From assembly GCA_001599935.1 (NCBI GenBank), contig BCIJ01000025.1:191117-255116 (forward strand): a stretch of DNA of 64,000 bases, in the 5' to 3' direction. The stretch comes from Holtermannia corniformis. Taxonomy: Eukaryota > Basidiomycota > Tremellomycetes > Holtermanniales. This document shows positions 1 through 10,246 of this stretch, in pieces. The translations under genes were made by a program, and so were the position numbers. The notes beneath the pieces were generated by a model, which saw only the letters and a list, made by a program, of their open reading frames with translations, was not told where the DNA came from and ran no database searches. The stretch's first letter is position 1, and each line of letters opens with the position of its first letter.

Positions 1-35
1 GAATGCGATGCAATGCGATCCATGCCAGTCTACTT

Positions 36-2826
36 CTATAGCTCTTGATGCTTTGGCACGGCTGTTGTTGTGCTCTCTGCGCTCAAGCTCTCCGAGGCAC
101 TGGCAGACGCATTGGCCGTCGACGACGCGGTGCTAGACGACTTTCGCGGCGCACGAGGTGGTCGCTTGTTAACGAGTCTTAGTACCTGCACACCATCAGC
201 TCCCGCCCAGCGCCACCACGCAACTGACCGTAGCCTGCAGAGTCTTGCCTTTACTCTCCAAATCCTTGATCAGTACGACCGGGTCTTTAGTCTTGACTTC
301 GTCAAGCTTGACCTGCTCGGTCATGCCCGTGTCCATCCAGACTTCGAGCTCTCTCATCATCTTCTCAACGACGTCGAGCTCGTCTTTAGTGTATTTCGGC
401 GGTACGACTGACGGATCGTCGTCTTTCGCCGCCGCAGCCGATTCGATCGCCGCCGTGTTGTTCTTGGTGGCGTCGACGAGGAACTTGCGAGCAGCGAACA
501 TGGCCTGCTGGAAGTCTTCGATCGCTTTCGGGCGGCCCATGTACTCTGTGAACCGGTGGATGACGGGTTTCTCAACGTCCCTGCGGTCGATCAACTCGAT
601 CCACGAGCCGGGATCAACGGCCACTCACTCTAGATCGGTCCGTTTCCGCCTCAGCTCGGTTTCACTCGCGCTCTCAGCCTGATCCCCGAGCCACGCAAAC
701 GTCTGGTCCAACAGCTTGTTCATCGCCTCGCGTTCCGTTGGCGTCGCGAATTCCTGCAACGCCTTTTGCGATGCGTCGGGGCTGAGTAGGTTCTGCAGTC
801 GGTACAGGTATCCTTCGAGCAGGTTACGAGCCTCTTCGCGGTCCGCCTTTGATTTCTCCATCGCGGCGATCGCAGCGAGCCTGGGCGAGCGTCAACGCTA
901 GTCCTTGTAACAATCAACCGCCACTCACTTTGCCCTGGCCGCACGCTTCTGCTCGCCCGTCAACGCGCGGAAGCCAAGCTGGGTCTCTCTCGACTTGAGC
1001 GCGATCTTCTTTAGCGACGGCACGACGTCTTGTGCCTGATCCTCTCCGTCTTCAGCCCCCTCGTCCTTTTTAGCACCCGCGCCAAACAGTTCCTTGAGCT
1101 TGCCCGCGACCCCGGAATCGACGACGTCGTCGTGTTCCGTCGCCAAGACGACGTTTGCGACGTGCAGCAGGCCCTTGGAGTCAATCTTCATGGTGAGCTT
1201 GATGACGGGGTCAGGGGCTGTAAAGTTTGCCAGGGCGGCGGCGACGCCTAGGATGTCGACTTGGGCAATCTCTTGGATGGCGCTGGCGGTATCAGCATAG
1301 GTCACGTATGTGCCGGGCCACTCACACACTGGGTGAAGAGTACTTGAACTCGACTTTGAAATCGTCCGTCTTGCCCTTGTACACCAATACGGCTTTGTCG
1401 CCGACGCTGGCGTCGGGCGCAAACACGACGTGACCCAGGCCATCGACAATCTCGTACCCGATTCGATCGACGAGGCGGATATCCTTGGTCTTGAACTGCC
1501 TGCTGAGGACTGCGCCATGGAACGCGGCACCGAGTACGGCGCCTTCGTCGGCGTTGACGTTTTGGGCAATCAGCTCGGACCCGACGGCGTGTTTGACTTG
1601 GGAGAGGACGAGTGGGACGCGCGTGTTGCCGCCAAAGAGGATGACAGATGTTAGGTTTGCGAGCGTGAGGTTTGCCGACGAGAGAGCGGTTTGGATCGGG
1701 AGGGCGAACCGGGGCGCGAGTGGCTCGATCGCGGCTTCGAACGAGGAGCGAGCGATGCGCGAGCGATAGTCGATGTCGTCGTACAAAGACTCGACCTGGT
1801 CATGTCAGCGCACGGCCCGAGGTTGACTAGCGACGTACACTCGCTCCGCTCTCCTGGTTGGCAGACAAGACGTGCTTGACCCTGCTAGCCTCTTTCCACA
1901 GCTTGCGCATCGCGCGTGCATCCTGCTCGACGCCGGCCGCAGCCGGACCTTTTTGACTCTTGAAGTCGTCGATGAGGAGCGCCTGGACTGCCTGATCGAA
2001 CAAGACACCTCCGACGGCCTCGTCGGCCGAGGCGACGACTTGGACATGGGTCGTGTTGACCAACGTTTTTGATTTCGGCGCGTTCGGAGGCGGCGCCGCG
2101 CTCTGCCAGAAAGCCAGCACTGTGGCCGTGGTCGTGAGCGCTCCCGAGTCGTAGACGAGGTGGTACTCTTTGTGCTCTGTAAACGAGCGCGTCATGGCGT
2201 AGTTGATGCCGACGGCACCGCCTTCTGAAACCATGGCGAGGCAGCTGAGGCCGGCAATGTCGAGAGCGTCTTTGACGGCTTTACGCTGGTGTTGGGTGAA
2301 CGAGGCTGGGACGGTCAGGACGGCCGAAGAGACCGTCTCGTGGCCTGCGAGGGATTCAGCGAGAGACTTGGCGTACGCGAGCTGCATGGCGAGCAGTGTT
2401 TCCGGCGACCATGTTTGCGTCGCGTCGGTGGTTGTAGGGTGGGCAAACACGAGCGTGCCAGAGTCAAGGGTGGGTGGTGATGGATACAGAGCTGGGTTCG
2501 GTACCAAAGTCGAGCCTAGCAGAGGTTTGCTGTAAGGAAAGTAGGTCTCTGGGAACCGAGTTGCCTGATCGATCGTCAGTCGTCACGACGCTATCAGCGT
2601 CAACCACACTCACCACATTGGCGGCCTCGGCGCCAAAGACTCTGTCGTCACGCTTCCACCCGACGGCACTATGGATCTTGCGCTTCGAGTCCTTGTCGAG
2701 CACGACGTCGAACGGGACGCCAGGTTTCACCAGTGAGATCTTTGTAAACTCTGCGCCGTAGTCGATTGCGAGCACCGCTGCTCGTGCGACGGGGGCGAGC
2801 AGCAGCACAAGCGCAAAGAGCTTCAT
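36..2826 (-). CDS. LHS1: ER-lumenal Hsp70-family chaperone, Lhs1/GRP170 (HYOU1) type
   Basis: Large Hsp70-like chaperone, in known family members a nucleotide-exchange factor for ER BiP/Kar2. The N-terminus (start 2826) is a hydrophobic signal peptide ending near ARA, followed by an Hsp70 ATPase start (VLAIDYGAEFTK, then DSKRKIHSAVGW). Further ATPase signatures are FTQHQRKAVKDALDIAGL and VYDSGALTTTATVLAF. The charged C-terminal half matches the extended substrate domain of this subfamily. At least five introns interrupt it; the last exon (about 38-195) is reached by splicing a GTCAGT donor near 232 to a GTGCAG acceptor and reads a Ser-rich tail ending KHQEL, then TAG at 36-38. HQEL is a K/HDEL-type ER retrieval signal, which supports both the frame and the lumenal location. 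It is divergently transcribed from the SERF gene. Family assignment is firm; the exact inner exon joins are inferred. Confidence 0.85.
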
Positions 2827-3066
2827 GGCGAGCGAGGTGGTGAGGGCTTGCCAGGCTGATACGCGTGTATAGCTGCACTTTTCGAGTTCGAAGATGGTCG
2901 AGTGCAGTCTTCAGCTCGCTGGCCAAGACGGGTCGTGACGTGGAGTTTCACGCGAGCCTACAATATAGGCGTGCGGTTAGGCTCGCACCCGCACGCCTAA
3001 TATGCACCTAATCAGCACCACCAGCAATCCATCCTCAAGACGACTGCATCCAAGCAAGCAAGCACC
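2827..3066. promoter_or_regulatory. Shared divergent promoter of LHS1 and SERF, with a perfect dyad
   Basis: The 240 bp between two divergent start codons must hold both promoters. It contains a 10-bp perfect inverted repeat, AGGCGTGCGG (2967-2976) and CCGCACGCCT (2989-2998), separated by 12 bp. The spacing suits a dimeric factor or a hairpin. No TATA box is evident. Any link to ER-stress control is inference. Confidence 0.5.
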
Positions 3067-3556
3067 ATGGCGCGTCAGTCACCCTCCCACTCCACTCACC
3101 CACACTGACCCAAATACCACACAGGCGGGAACCAAAGAGACAAGGTCGGTCGGTTGTCACACGCTCCGCAACAAAGTCTGATCTCTTCAGGCTCGTGAAA
3201 AGGCGCAAAAGGACGCCGCGTACGTCTCGACCGCCCGTCTAGGTATCAGCTGACGACGTGTAGAGGCAAAGCAGGGCCAAAGATGACGGGCAACGTGCAG
3301 CAGCGGAACGAGGCGTGAGTCTGGTTGGATCGGTTGCGACTCGGTTAGGCTGAGAGGGCGTCGAGTAACGCAGCGGCTTTGCAAGCAAAGTGCGTACACG
3401 CGCTAGTGGACGAGCTGATGGACCGCTGACGGACTGTAGGATCGCCGTGAGTTAAGCGCTGTGCGGCTTGGACGCTGATGCGGTTCGACAAAGGCTAAAG
3501 CGGCAGCCGCTGCCGACCCCGACGCAGCCAAGACGGCGGCGGCCAAGAAAAAGTAG
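3067..3556 (+). CDS. SERF/4F5-family small EDRK-rich protein, seven exons
   Basis: Small, highly basic protein of the SERF (small EDRK-rich factor) family; animal SERF proteins promote amyloid aggregation and bind nucleic acid. Splicing seven exons (3067-3073, 3125-3144, 3191-3219, 3264-3314, 3366-3389, 3440-3446, 3494-3556) gives 66 residues. They begin MARGNQRDKAREKAQKDA, carry the core NVQQRNEANAAALQAKIA and end TAAAKKK. The lengths sum to exactly 67 codons including TAG, which is good evidence for the joins. Two exons are only 7 nt. The fourth intron must end at GAG (3363-3365) rather than the nearby CAG to keep the family motif in frame. No simple ORF scan would find this gene. The N-terminal RGNQRDKAREK motif makes the family call secure. 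Confidence 0.85.
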
Positions 3557-3661
3557 TGTGCCCGTGTCCGTCCGTAGCATAGTAAGCGCCATGAGCATGT
3601 TGTTGCCTTGCCGCCAGACGTGGGCCGTAGCCCGTCCACAAGATGCCATTCACATACCAAG

Positions 3662-6584
3662 CTATGAACCCCAGGTGACATGCCTCGGCTGGCCTGGGCC
3701 CTGCCACTCCCACGTACTCCAAACCTCACCTTTGAGCTCCCTCTCGCGACTGGCGACGTTTGCGTTCGCCTCGATCCTCGCCACGACCTTGTTCCACAGC
3801 GCCTGGTCTGCAGGCGACACCAGCTGGTCTCGAAGCTGTTGAGGCGGGATAAACGCGTTTGGCGCCGTCGCTGGGTCAATATAGTGTTGGCGTTCCTACG
3901 CGCGAGCGTCAGCGTAACCTCTGCTTCGGTTCTATCCGCCAACAGACCTGCTCCTGCAACCGCTCCAAGACTTGCGCGACGAGCGCTCCGACTTTGGCAT
4001 TCGCCTCTTTACGCGTGTGCTGGGCCTGCCTGAGCGCCGCGATCGCAGCTAGCACGGCGAGCGTGCCCGTCAGCTGAGATCTCCAGGCCGAGACTTGGTG
4101 TGCGAGCGCGAGCTTTGCACGGCACCCGAGTGGCACTTGAGCCCGTGAAGCCGCGTACCATGAGATCCCACTACAAGTGTTAGCCGCCGTGTCGGCCACA
4201 ACGCAACGAGGCCAACGTACCGCACGTCAATGCTCTCAACCACGTCCGAATGCAGCACGAGATCCCGGAGAGCGGCTTCAAAGATTTCTTGAAACTGCTC
4301 GTCGCTGAATTTCGGCTGCGCGTTCTCGCATCAGTCTCGGGCCATACAGAGCCAGACGACGCACATCTCTCCGCGCACTAAAGCGCTGCACGAGCGTCTC
4401 CTCCGTCACGCCATACCTCTCCCCCTCGCCCGCTCTACCGCCCTCTTGCCCCTCTTCGCCCACACCGGAACAAACGACCAGACCCCTCTGGCGGGCCAGT
4501 TCGGCCTCTAGCTCTTTCGCGAGACCACCGACCAACCTGCGCTTGACGGTATCGGGCCTACACGAGTCCTGCACCGCGCGCGGTCCGAGACCGGGTAGAC
4601 CATCCAGCACGCTCGCGAGCGGCTTCAATGGGTGTTCCGATACGAGGTATTCTGGATCGCACGAAACGAGTTGTCCGTGCTCGCACACTGCATGCGCCGG
4701 ACAGAGCGTACAGCTGTCTGGGCGCGGGAGGAACGGGACGAGCGGGAGCGCAGACGCGTCGCAGTGCTCGTTCAAGGCGAGCAGGTAGCCGTCGCCTCGT
4801 TCACCCATCGTGATGGCTGCGCGCCGGGCGATGCACTCTTTGGCTCTGCGTTCAGCTTGAGTCCGGTGCAAGAGGATCGAGTTGGTGCTCGAGCCCGTAT
4901 CGCAGTAGCCGATCGATGCGGACTGCGTCTTGTAGTGCGATAGGAACGTCAAGAGGCCGAGCAGGATCAACGAGAGTGGGATCGCGCTCGTGGGTTTGCG
5001 AAGCGTATCGACAACAGGCCGGCGAGCGGCGACACTCTTGTCGACCGTGACCAATGCCTGGGTCGGCTCCGGCTGCTCCGGCGCAAGCTCGAGGTCGCGC
5101 GACGTGAGCTGGTTCAGCTTTGCTTGAACCGCGTGGTTATATTGTTCAACCGTCGGCGTGCCCTCGGCCCTCAGTCGATCCTTGATATCCTGCGGCGGCG
5201 TCTTGAGCTGCTCTAGACTCGGCTGGAACCGCCGTAAGCTAGGAGCATGCACGCTCGCCGGCGACGCTTCAGGCGACCGGAACGCCGACGCATCTTTGGC
5301 TGCAAACGTCTGACGGCGATTCGCGGTCGACTGCGCAGTGTATCAGCGCTGATAAGCTGTGAGCCAAATTCCGAGCCGACCAACCTTGCGCCGCTTGCTG
5401 TCTTGACGCCCCTCGCCGCCCGACTGGAACGGGTTATAGTCTGAAAAGCCCGAATCTTCATGCTCGCGCTCGTGCTCAATCTTGGACGTTGCGATTGTCG
5501 CGGGCGCGCTCTTTCTCGGCTTTGCACGCGGTTTCGGCGTCGCGACGGCGCGAGACGTGGTCGGTGCCGTCTCCTACGTCGGGGTGAGCCTTTGCATGCT
5601 CATGCAGTGAACGGACCAAGAGTTCCTTCTTTGGTACTTTGCCTTTGCCTTTTGTCTCTTCGTCCTCGTCCTCATCCTCGTCGGCTTCGGTGACGTGCGG
5701 GACAGCGTTGAGGTCGACTTTCTTCTTCCTGCCGCTGCGTGGGGGCGGGACCGGACTGGCAGCGACGGTGATTTCTTCTTCCTCGATGTCATCCGTCGTC
5801 GTCGCCGTCAAGAACGCGCCCATGCCATACGTCGACGGCGGCAGAGCGGATGAGCGCCTTGTGACGCGCGACGAGGTCGCACTCGACGGTGTCGCGACGG
5901 ATCGACGGCCACGAGTTGGGCGTGGCTAGCGTTCATTCCATCAGCCTCGTCCTTGCCCTTTGCAGTTTGCACTGAGCACTGACCGCGAGCTCTTCTTGAT
6001 CGGCTTCAGCGCCGTCATCTGGCGTCATCTCGATCGCTACGGCTTTCTTGGATGGCCGACCTCGACCGCGTTTGACGGGGATAGCGGGTGGTGAGCTGGT
6101 CTCTTGTGGTTGTGGTTGACCGTCTGCCGAGATGTGGACGATACCTTTGTTGGACGGTTTGACGCGTGCGGCGGCCGAGGTGTATTCCTGTGGGTGGTAT
6201 GAGCTGTGCGCACGCCACGGGGGTAGCGAAGCTGCAATCTAGTGAGCACACGACTCGTCCGAGCCGTGTACTCTCTCGAGGCATGCAGCTGCGCTCTGCG
6301 AGGTCACGCACGGCTGCTCTCGGCCTGACGCTCGTCTCGAACATTGCCACCAGGTCGGCCTTTCTCGCCGTCGACGGTGACGCGAACCCATGAGCGAGCA
6401 GGATCGACCTGTATCGAACGCATCAGTCTCGTGCGTGCATCGGATCGCTGCTGCCGTGCGAACCTGAGCTGGGGCATCTATGGTCGCGTCGCGTCAGTTG
6501 GCGTGTGGATGGCAGCGTACGGACCCGGAGTGAGTTTGGATCGAACCCGTGGGCGAGGTATTCTGCTGGCGGGGGTGCTGCCAT
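3662..6584 (-). CDS. HEH1: Inner nuclear membrane protein Heh1/Src1 (HeH + MSC domains)
   Basis: Orthologue type of yeast Src1/Heh1, a LEM-like protein of the inner nuclear membrane that tethers chromatin and works with ESCRT/Chm7 in nuclear pore quality control. The start at 6584 gives MAAPPPAEYLAHGFDPNSLR. A 14-nt micro-exon (6464-6477) then joins to RSILLAHGF, and on to STARKADLVAMFE: together a complete helix-extension-helix domain. A basic, acidic-patch linker follows (5.5-6.4 kb). The MSC domain has a first membrane helix (AIPLSLILLGLLTFL), a lumenal Cys cluster (CTLCPAHAVC), a second hydrophobic segment (LTGTLAVLAAIAAL) and the typical C-terminus ending LWNKVVARIEANANV...GEVWSTWEW, with TAG at 3662-3664. 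It is convergent with SERF (105 bp apart). Linker exon joins are less certain than the two ends. Confidence 0.85.
6464..6477 (-). other. 14-nt micro-exon in the HeH domain of HEH1
   Basis: The exon reads ATGCCCCAGCTCAG on the minus strand, between a 47-nt intron (6478-6524, acceptor ATAG) and a 55-nt intron (6409-6463, donor GTTCGC, acceptor ACAG). It supplies residues MPQLR in the middle of the HeH fold; without it the domain is broken. Lengths and phases fit exactly. Confidence 0.75.
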
Positions 6585-6812
6585 TGCTGCCTTGATGACT
6601 GTGCTGGCTTGAACAGTGCTGGAGGGAGAGAAGCCGTCGACGATGGCTTGTTTTGATCACTGTGATGCTGTCGTGCTTTGATACGATAGGGGCCACGTCA
6701 GTCGGGCGATGGGATCGTCTTCTTCTGCCTCTGTAGCTGCTGCTGCTGCTCTGTCGAGGCTGATCCTGAGCGTCCATGCATCTCACTGCTGCCGTGCTAT
6801 AGCCTATGCATC

Positions 6813-6845
<33 letters not shown>

Positions 6846-6957
6846 GCCGGATGGATTCGCCACCGCCGGCCGCACTGAGAGCACCATTGTCCACCTTCAC
6901 CACCACTCTGATCACTCATCTCCTCATAATACCTTACACACCACAGGCGGGTACACC
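6585..6957. promoter_or_regulatory. Divergent intergenic region HEH1 / DUF1776
   Basis: 373 bp between two divergent start codons. It holds a perfect hexanucleotide microsatellite (CGTCGC)n at about 6811-6845. CT-rich runs lie just upstream of the plus-strand ATG at 6958. No other structure was recognised. Confidence 0.4.
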
Positions 6958-8706
6958 ATGCCCGCCGACGCTAGCTTTTTCAAGCAGCTCGAAGACTGGC
7001 TTGAGAGCCAGGTCCCGGACAACCTGCACGATCTCCCGTTCAAGATGCTGGAGAGTGTCGAGCGGATCAGTACCGAGCTGTGTGAGTGGATAGGGGTGCG
7101 GTGTGCGGTGTGTGTGGATCAAGAGCTACCTCGTATGGGTGGACGCCTGCGCGGCTCACTCCCGGCCGCCTTGACCAACCGTCGCAGTCGTAGGAACACG
7201 AGTGCCAGCATTGTTCGTTCGACTCTGGTAGACTGCAGATCGATCATGAGACCAAGCGGTCCTGTCTCTGCTCCTATCACGTCTGCGCCGCTACCGCACC
7301 TACCATACAGGCTAACACTTCCCAGTGGAGACGCTCAACCTGCACGGCCCGCCTTCCCTCTCGATCCCATTCCCGCCCTTCCTCGCTTCCACTCCACCCC
7401 CGCCTCCGCCGCCACCAGCCCTACCGTCGACCCTACTCTCGAAAGCTGAAAAGCTCGCACGCACACACCCGTATCTATGCGCTTCAGGCGCCCTGTTTGC
7501 CGTCGGGCTCAGTCTCGGCCTCGCCACCGGTCAGGTCCCATACGTATCTGCATTCACCTCTGCTCGAGCCTACACGGTCGGGTATAACCGCAAGCGCTCG
7601 CTCGACGGTCGGATCCAACATGGCATCTTGCGCGACGCCATCGTCATCCTCTCGCCGTCCCCCGCGCCAGAGCTGCTAGCGCCGCTCGTCAAGGCGTTTG
7701 TGCGATCGCATTATATCGTGATCGTCGCCGTCCCGCACTTGGCGGATGCAGACGCGCTCGAAAAGGTATTGGCTGGATGTGGGATCGCAGCGCAGACTAG
7801 GGTTCTGATCTATGATCCTGAGGATGTGAGTGCCGGCGTGCGCCCGGCCTGACCTGGACTGATCAAGCGCAGCCATCAACCTACCCTCCGTTCAGCCGAT
7901 CGCTCAACGCGACGTTGACTCTGCGCTTCCCAGCGGCCAACGCCGGGACCATGACCCGTCCCGCTGGCGACCCGTACGCTGCCAACGCGCTCAGCGCACC
8001 GACCGTGCACTCGTTCATCTCACTCTACGCTTTGGACTCGCACCCATCGTCGCACTCGATCCCGGGCCTACCTGCACTCCCAACGCTTCTCACGGCGCGC
8101 TCGGACCCGCCCGCGAGTCTGATCACGCTGTATCCCGCAATCTCGGCCTTGACGGCGCCCGTAGCGTTTGCGAGCCAGCTCATCTCTACAGCGCACCGGC
8201 TACTCTCCAAAAACCTCGCATCCTCGCATTCCCCTCACGGCCACCGGGTGATTGAAATCGCGCTCGGTCAAGTCGAGTACCCGTCTGGGACGATGTCACC
8301 CGTCTCGAAACGTCAACAGGCTCAGCACCCGTCTTGGCCACGCGTCGAAAAGCAGTTGATCAAGACGATTATCCGCCGTCCATCAGGCCACTACGCTATC
8401 GGTCGGCACGCATCCATCACGCACTGGATCGCACGCCTCCCGAACATGTTGGCGATCCCGTTGATCTACCTGTATGGGATCAACGTTGTCCCTGTACCTG
8501 TTCCAGTCGTCCCTGTTCCAGTCACCGCGCCGGCGCCGGCGTCGGCGTCGGGCGAAGGATCAACGACGAGCTCTTGGCCTGCCGATCTCGATAGTCAATC
8601 TGAAGGTGAAGCCGAGGCCGAGATGGAGGGTAGCTGGGTCGTGGAGGATGAGCCGCACCCGCAGCCGCACCCGGCCGGGTTCGTGAGGGCTCCGGGACCG
8701 GTCTGA
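6958..8706 (+). CDS. DUF1776-family protein (SDR-like, fungal)
   Basis: Three exons (6958-7081, 7326-7825, 7873-8706) join in frame to a protein of about 485 residues. It opens MPADASFFKQLEDWLESQVP. A Pro-rich stretch is followed by a likely membrane-anchoring segment (LCASGALFAVGLSLGLATG). A long globular region starts with DAIVILSPSPAPELLAPLV, an SDR-like beta-alpha start without a clear GxxxGxG loop. It resembles the fungal DUF1776 family (yeast Pbr1/YNL181W), described as degenerate short-chain dehydrogenases of unknown substrate. The tail is a VPVP repeat followed by an acidic stretch. The first intron, 244 nt, is long for this locus. No catalytic YxxxK could be placed with confidence, so the enzyme role is doubtful. 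Confidence 0.65.
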
Positions 8707-8869
8707 GCGCGGTGACGATACAAACGGGTTGTATGACTGTAGGTAGGCAGGTAGGTAGGTAGGAGGAAAGACTCGATGAATCGTTTGCCACCGCACGCGT
8801 CGCTCAGGCACAACCTCGATAACTCGACAACTGTTTCTACTTGCTAAAGACTGCCGGGAACACGACAAC

Positions 8870-10016
8870 ATGACAGCGCTCCCTCAAAAAGGTCTCTCGT
8901 TCAACGGTCAGTCCCTCGGCGTTGCTCGGTGGACGCTGACGACGGTTAGATACGGCCAAGGTGATGACTTCGTTCCGTACGTCCGTCTCTTCCTCTTGAC
9001 CGTATCTGTCAAGCAGCCATAGCGAGAGTACCTGCCTACGCTCGCTGCTCACCGCTCGTCGTCAGCTCGCTAACGCTCGCTCGCCGCTCGCAGTCGAGAT
9101 CGCCCTCCATACCCTCCTCTGTATCCGCCAACTGTACCCCACCACAACATTCATCCGGAAGCGAGCGCACGGGGTCCCAGTGTACCAGAGTCGGCATCCG
9201 CACGTTCGAGAATACGTAGCGGGGGTCGTCAAGGGCCTTGGAGAGGAGATCGTCAAGGTGGGTGCGGGATCTGTACCAGGCTGACATATCGGCTATAGGG
9301 CCGGCTGAAACGCGTCACGGTCGTGATCAAAGCGACAGCGTCGGGTGCGGTGCTCGAACGCCACTTGTTCGATCTGGGTTATATGGATTTGACGACTGTG
9401 GATGAGGGCCGGCGAGATCAGGGGTGAGCTGGAGGATGAGCATCTCGCGGTAGATGTGCTCTATTAGCTGACGATACCTATGTGCAGACTGTACAATGCG
9501 CCAGACAAGGACGAGCTCTCGCTCCTTTTGCGCGGGTTCTTGATCCGCCTCATGGCGCTCGATACCCAGCTCGAGGATCTCAACGGCAAGTCTTGGCTAT
9601 CGACACAGCGCGGCAGCTGACAACACGTAGAGGACGCGACGTTTGCCGTCGTGATCGAGACGGACGATGGGAAAGAGCCGACCAGTAATCCAAAGACCAA
9701 CGTTGGTCGTTGGCAGCGGGATTCATTCAAACACTGACGCCATTCGCGCACAGGCGTGGACACCCGCACTGCAAACTGACGCGATGCTGCCGAATCGCAC
9801 CGCGAGTCTCGAGTCGCAGTCGCAGTCGCAGTCGCAGTCACAGTCACAGAGCACGCACGAACCGCTGCTGTTCGTCAAAGCGGTCGATACCGGTGTCATC
9901 AACGTCGGTACCGTTGCGCGATCCAGTCGAATCTGTACTGATCCTCGATCGTATGACAGATCTCACTGCTCGTGCAGGAGAATGCGAGCAAGCTCGAGGC
10001 GAGCGGTTGTAGATAG
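8870..10016 (+). CDS. REV7: Rev7/MAD2B HORMA-domain protein
   Basis: HORMA protein; Rev7 is the accessory subunit of translesion polymerase zeta and, in animals, part of shieldin. Seven exons: 8870-8906, 8950-8976, 9094-9257, 9299-9423, 9488-9585, 9631-9701, 9754-9903, with the last coding exon at 9960-10016. The reading frame is continuous throughout. Signatures in order: VMTSFLEIALHTLLCIRQLY, VPVYQSRHPHVREYV, GRLKRVTVVIKATASGAVLE, LRGFLIRLMALDTQLEDL, DATFAVVIETDDG, and the safety-belt end VDTGVINISLLVQENASK. This order and spacing match Rev7, not Mad2. The intron at 9586-9630 has a GC donor. A hexanucleotide repeat encodes a run of Ser-Gln in the loop before the last strand. It lies 163 bp downstream of the DUF1776 gene on the same strand. 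Confidence 0.88.
9814..9849 (+). repeat. In-frame TCGCAG hexanucleotide repeat in REV7
   Basis: About six copies of TCGCAG/TCACAG inside an exon encode alternating Ser-Gln. SQ is the core target of ATM/ATR kinases. The array is nearly perfect at the DNA level, so its length is probably variable between strains. Confidence 0.8.
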
Positions 10017-10246
10017 ACAGTAGATGGATTACGTAATCCACCGTTTGCCAAGAAACGCTTGGCCCCAAGACTTCTTCGACGCCAAGAGATTCACAGCGCG
10101 CTTGGCATCGACATCGACGCCGAGAGCAAGACGGCGGCGTAGCAGCAACAACCACACTGACAGCTTGGACACACGAGGCCGTACAGCGCACTGCGAGGCA
10201 GAATCAGAAGCAGAGACTACAACGGAACCAACCACCCAGTCCCACG

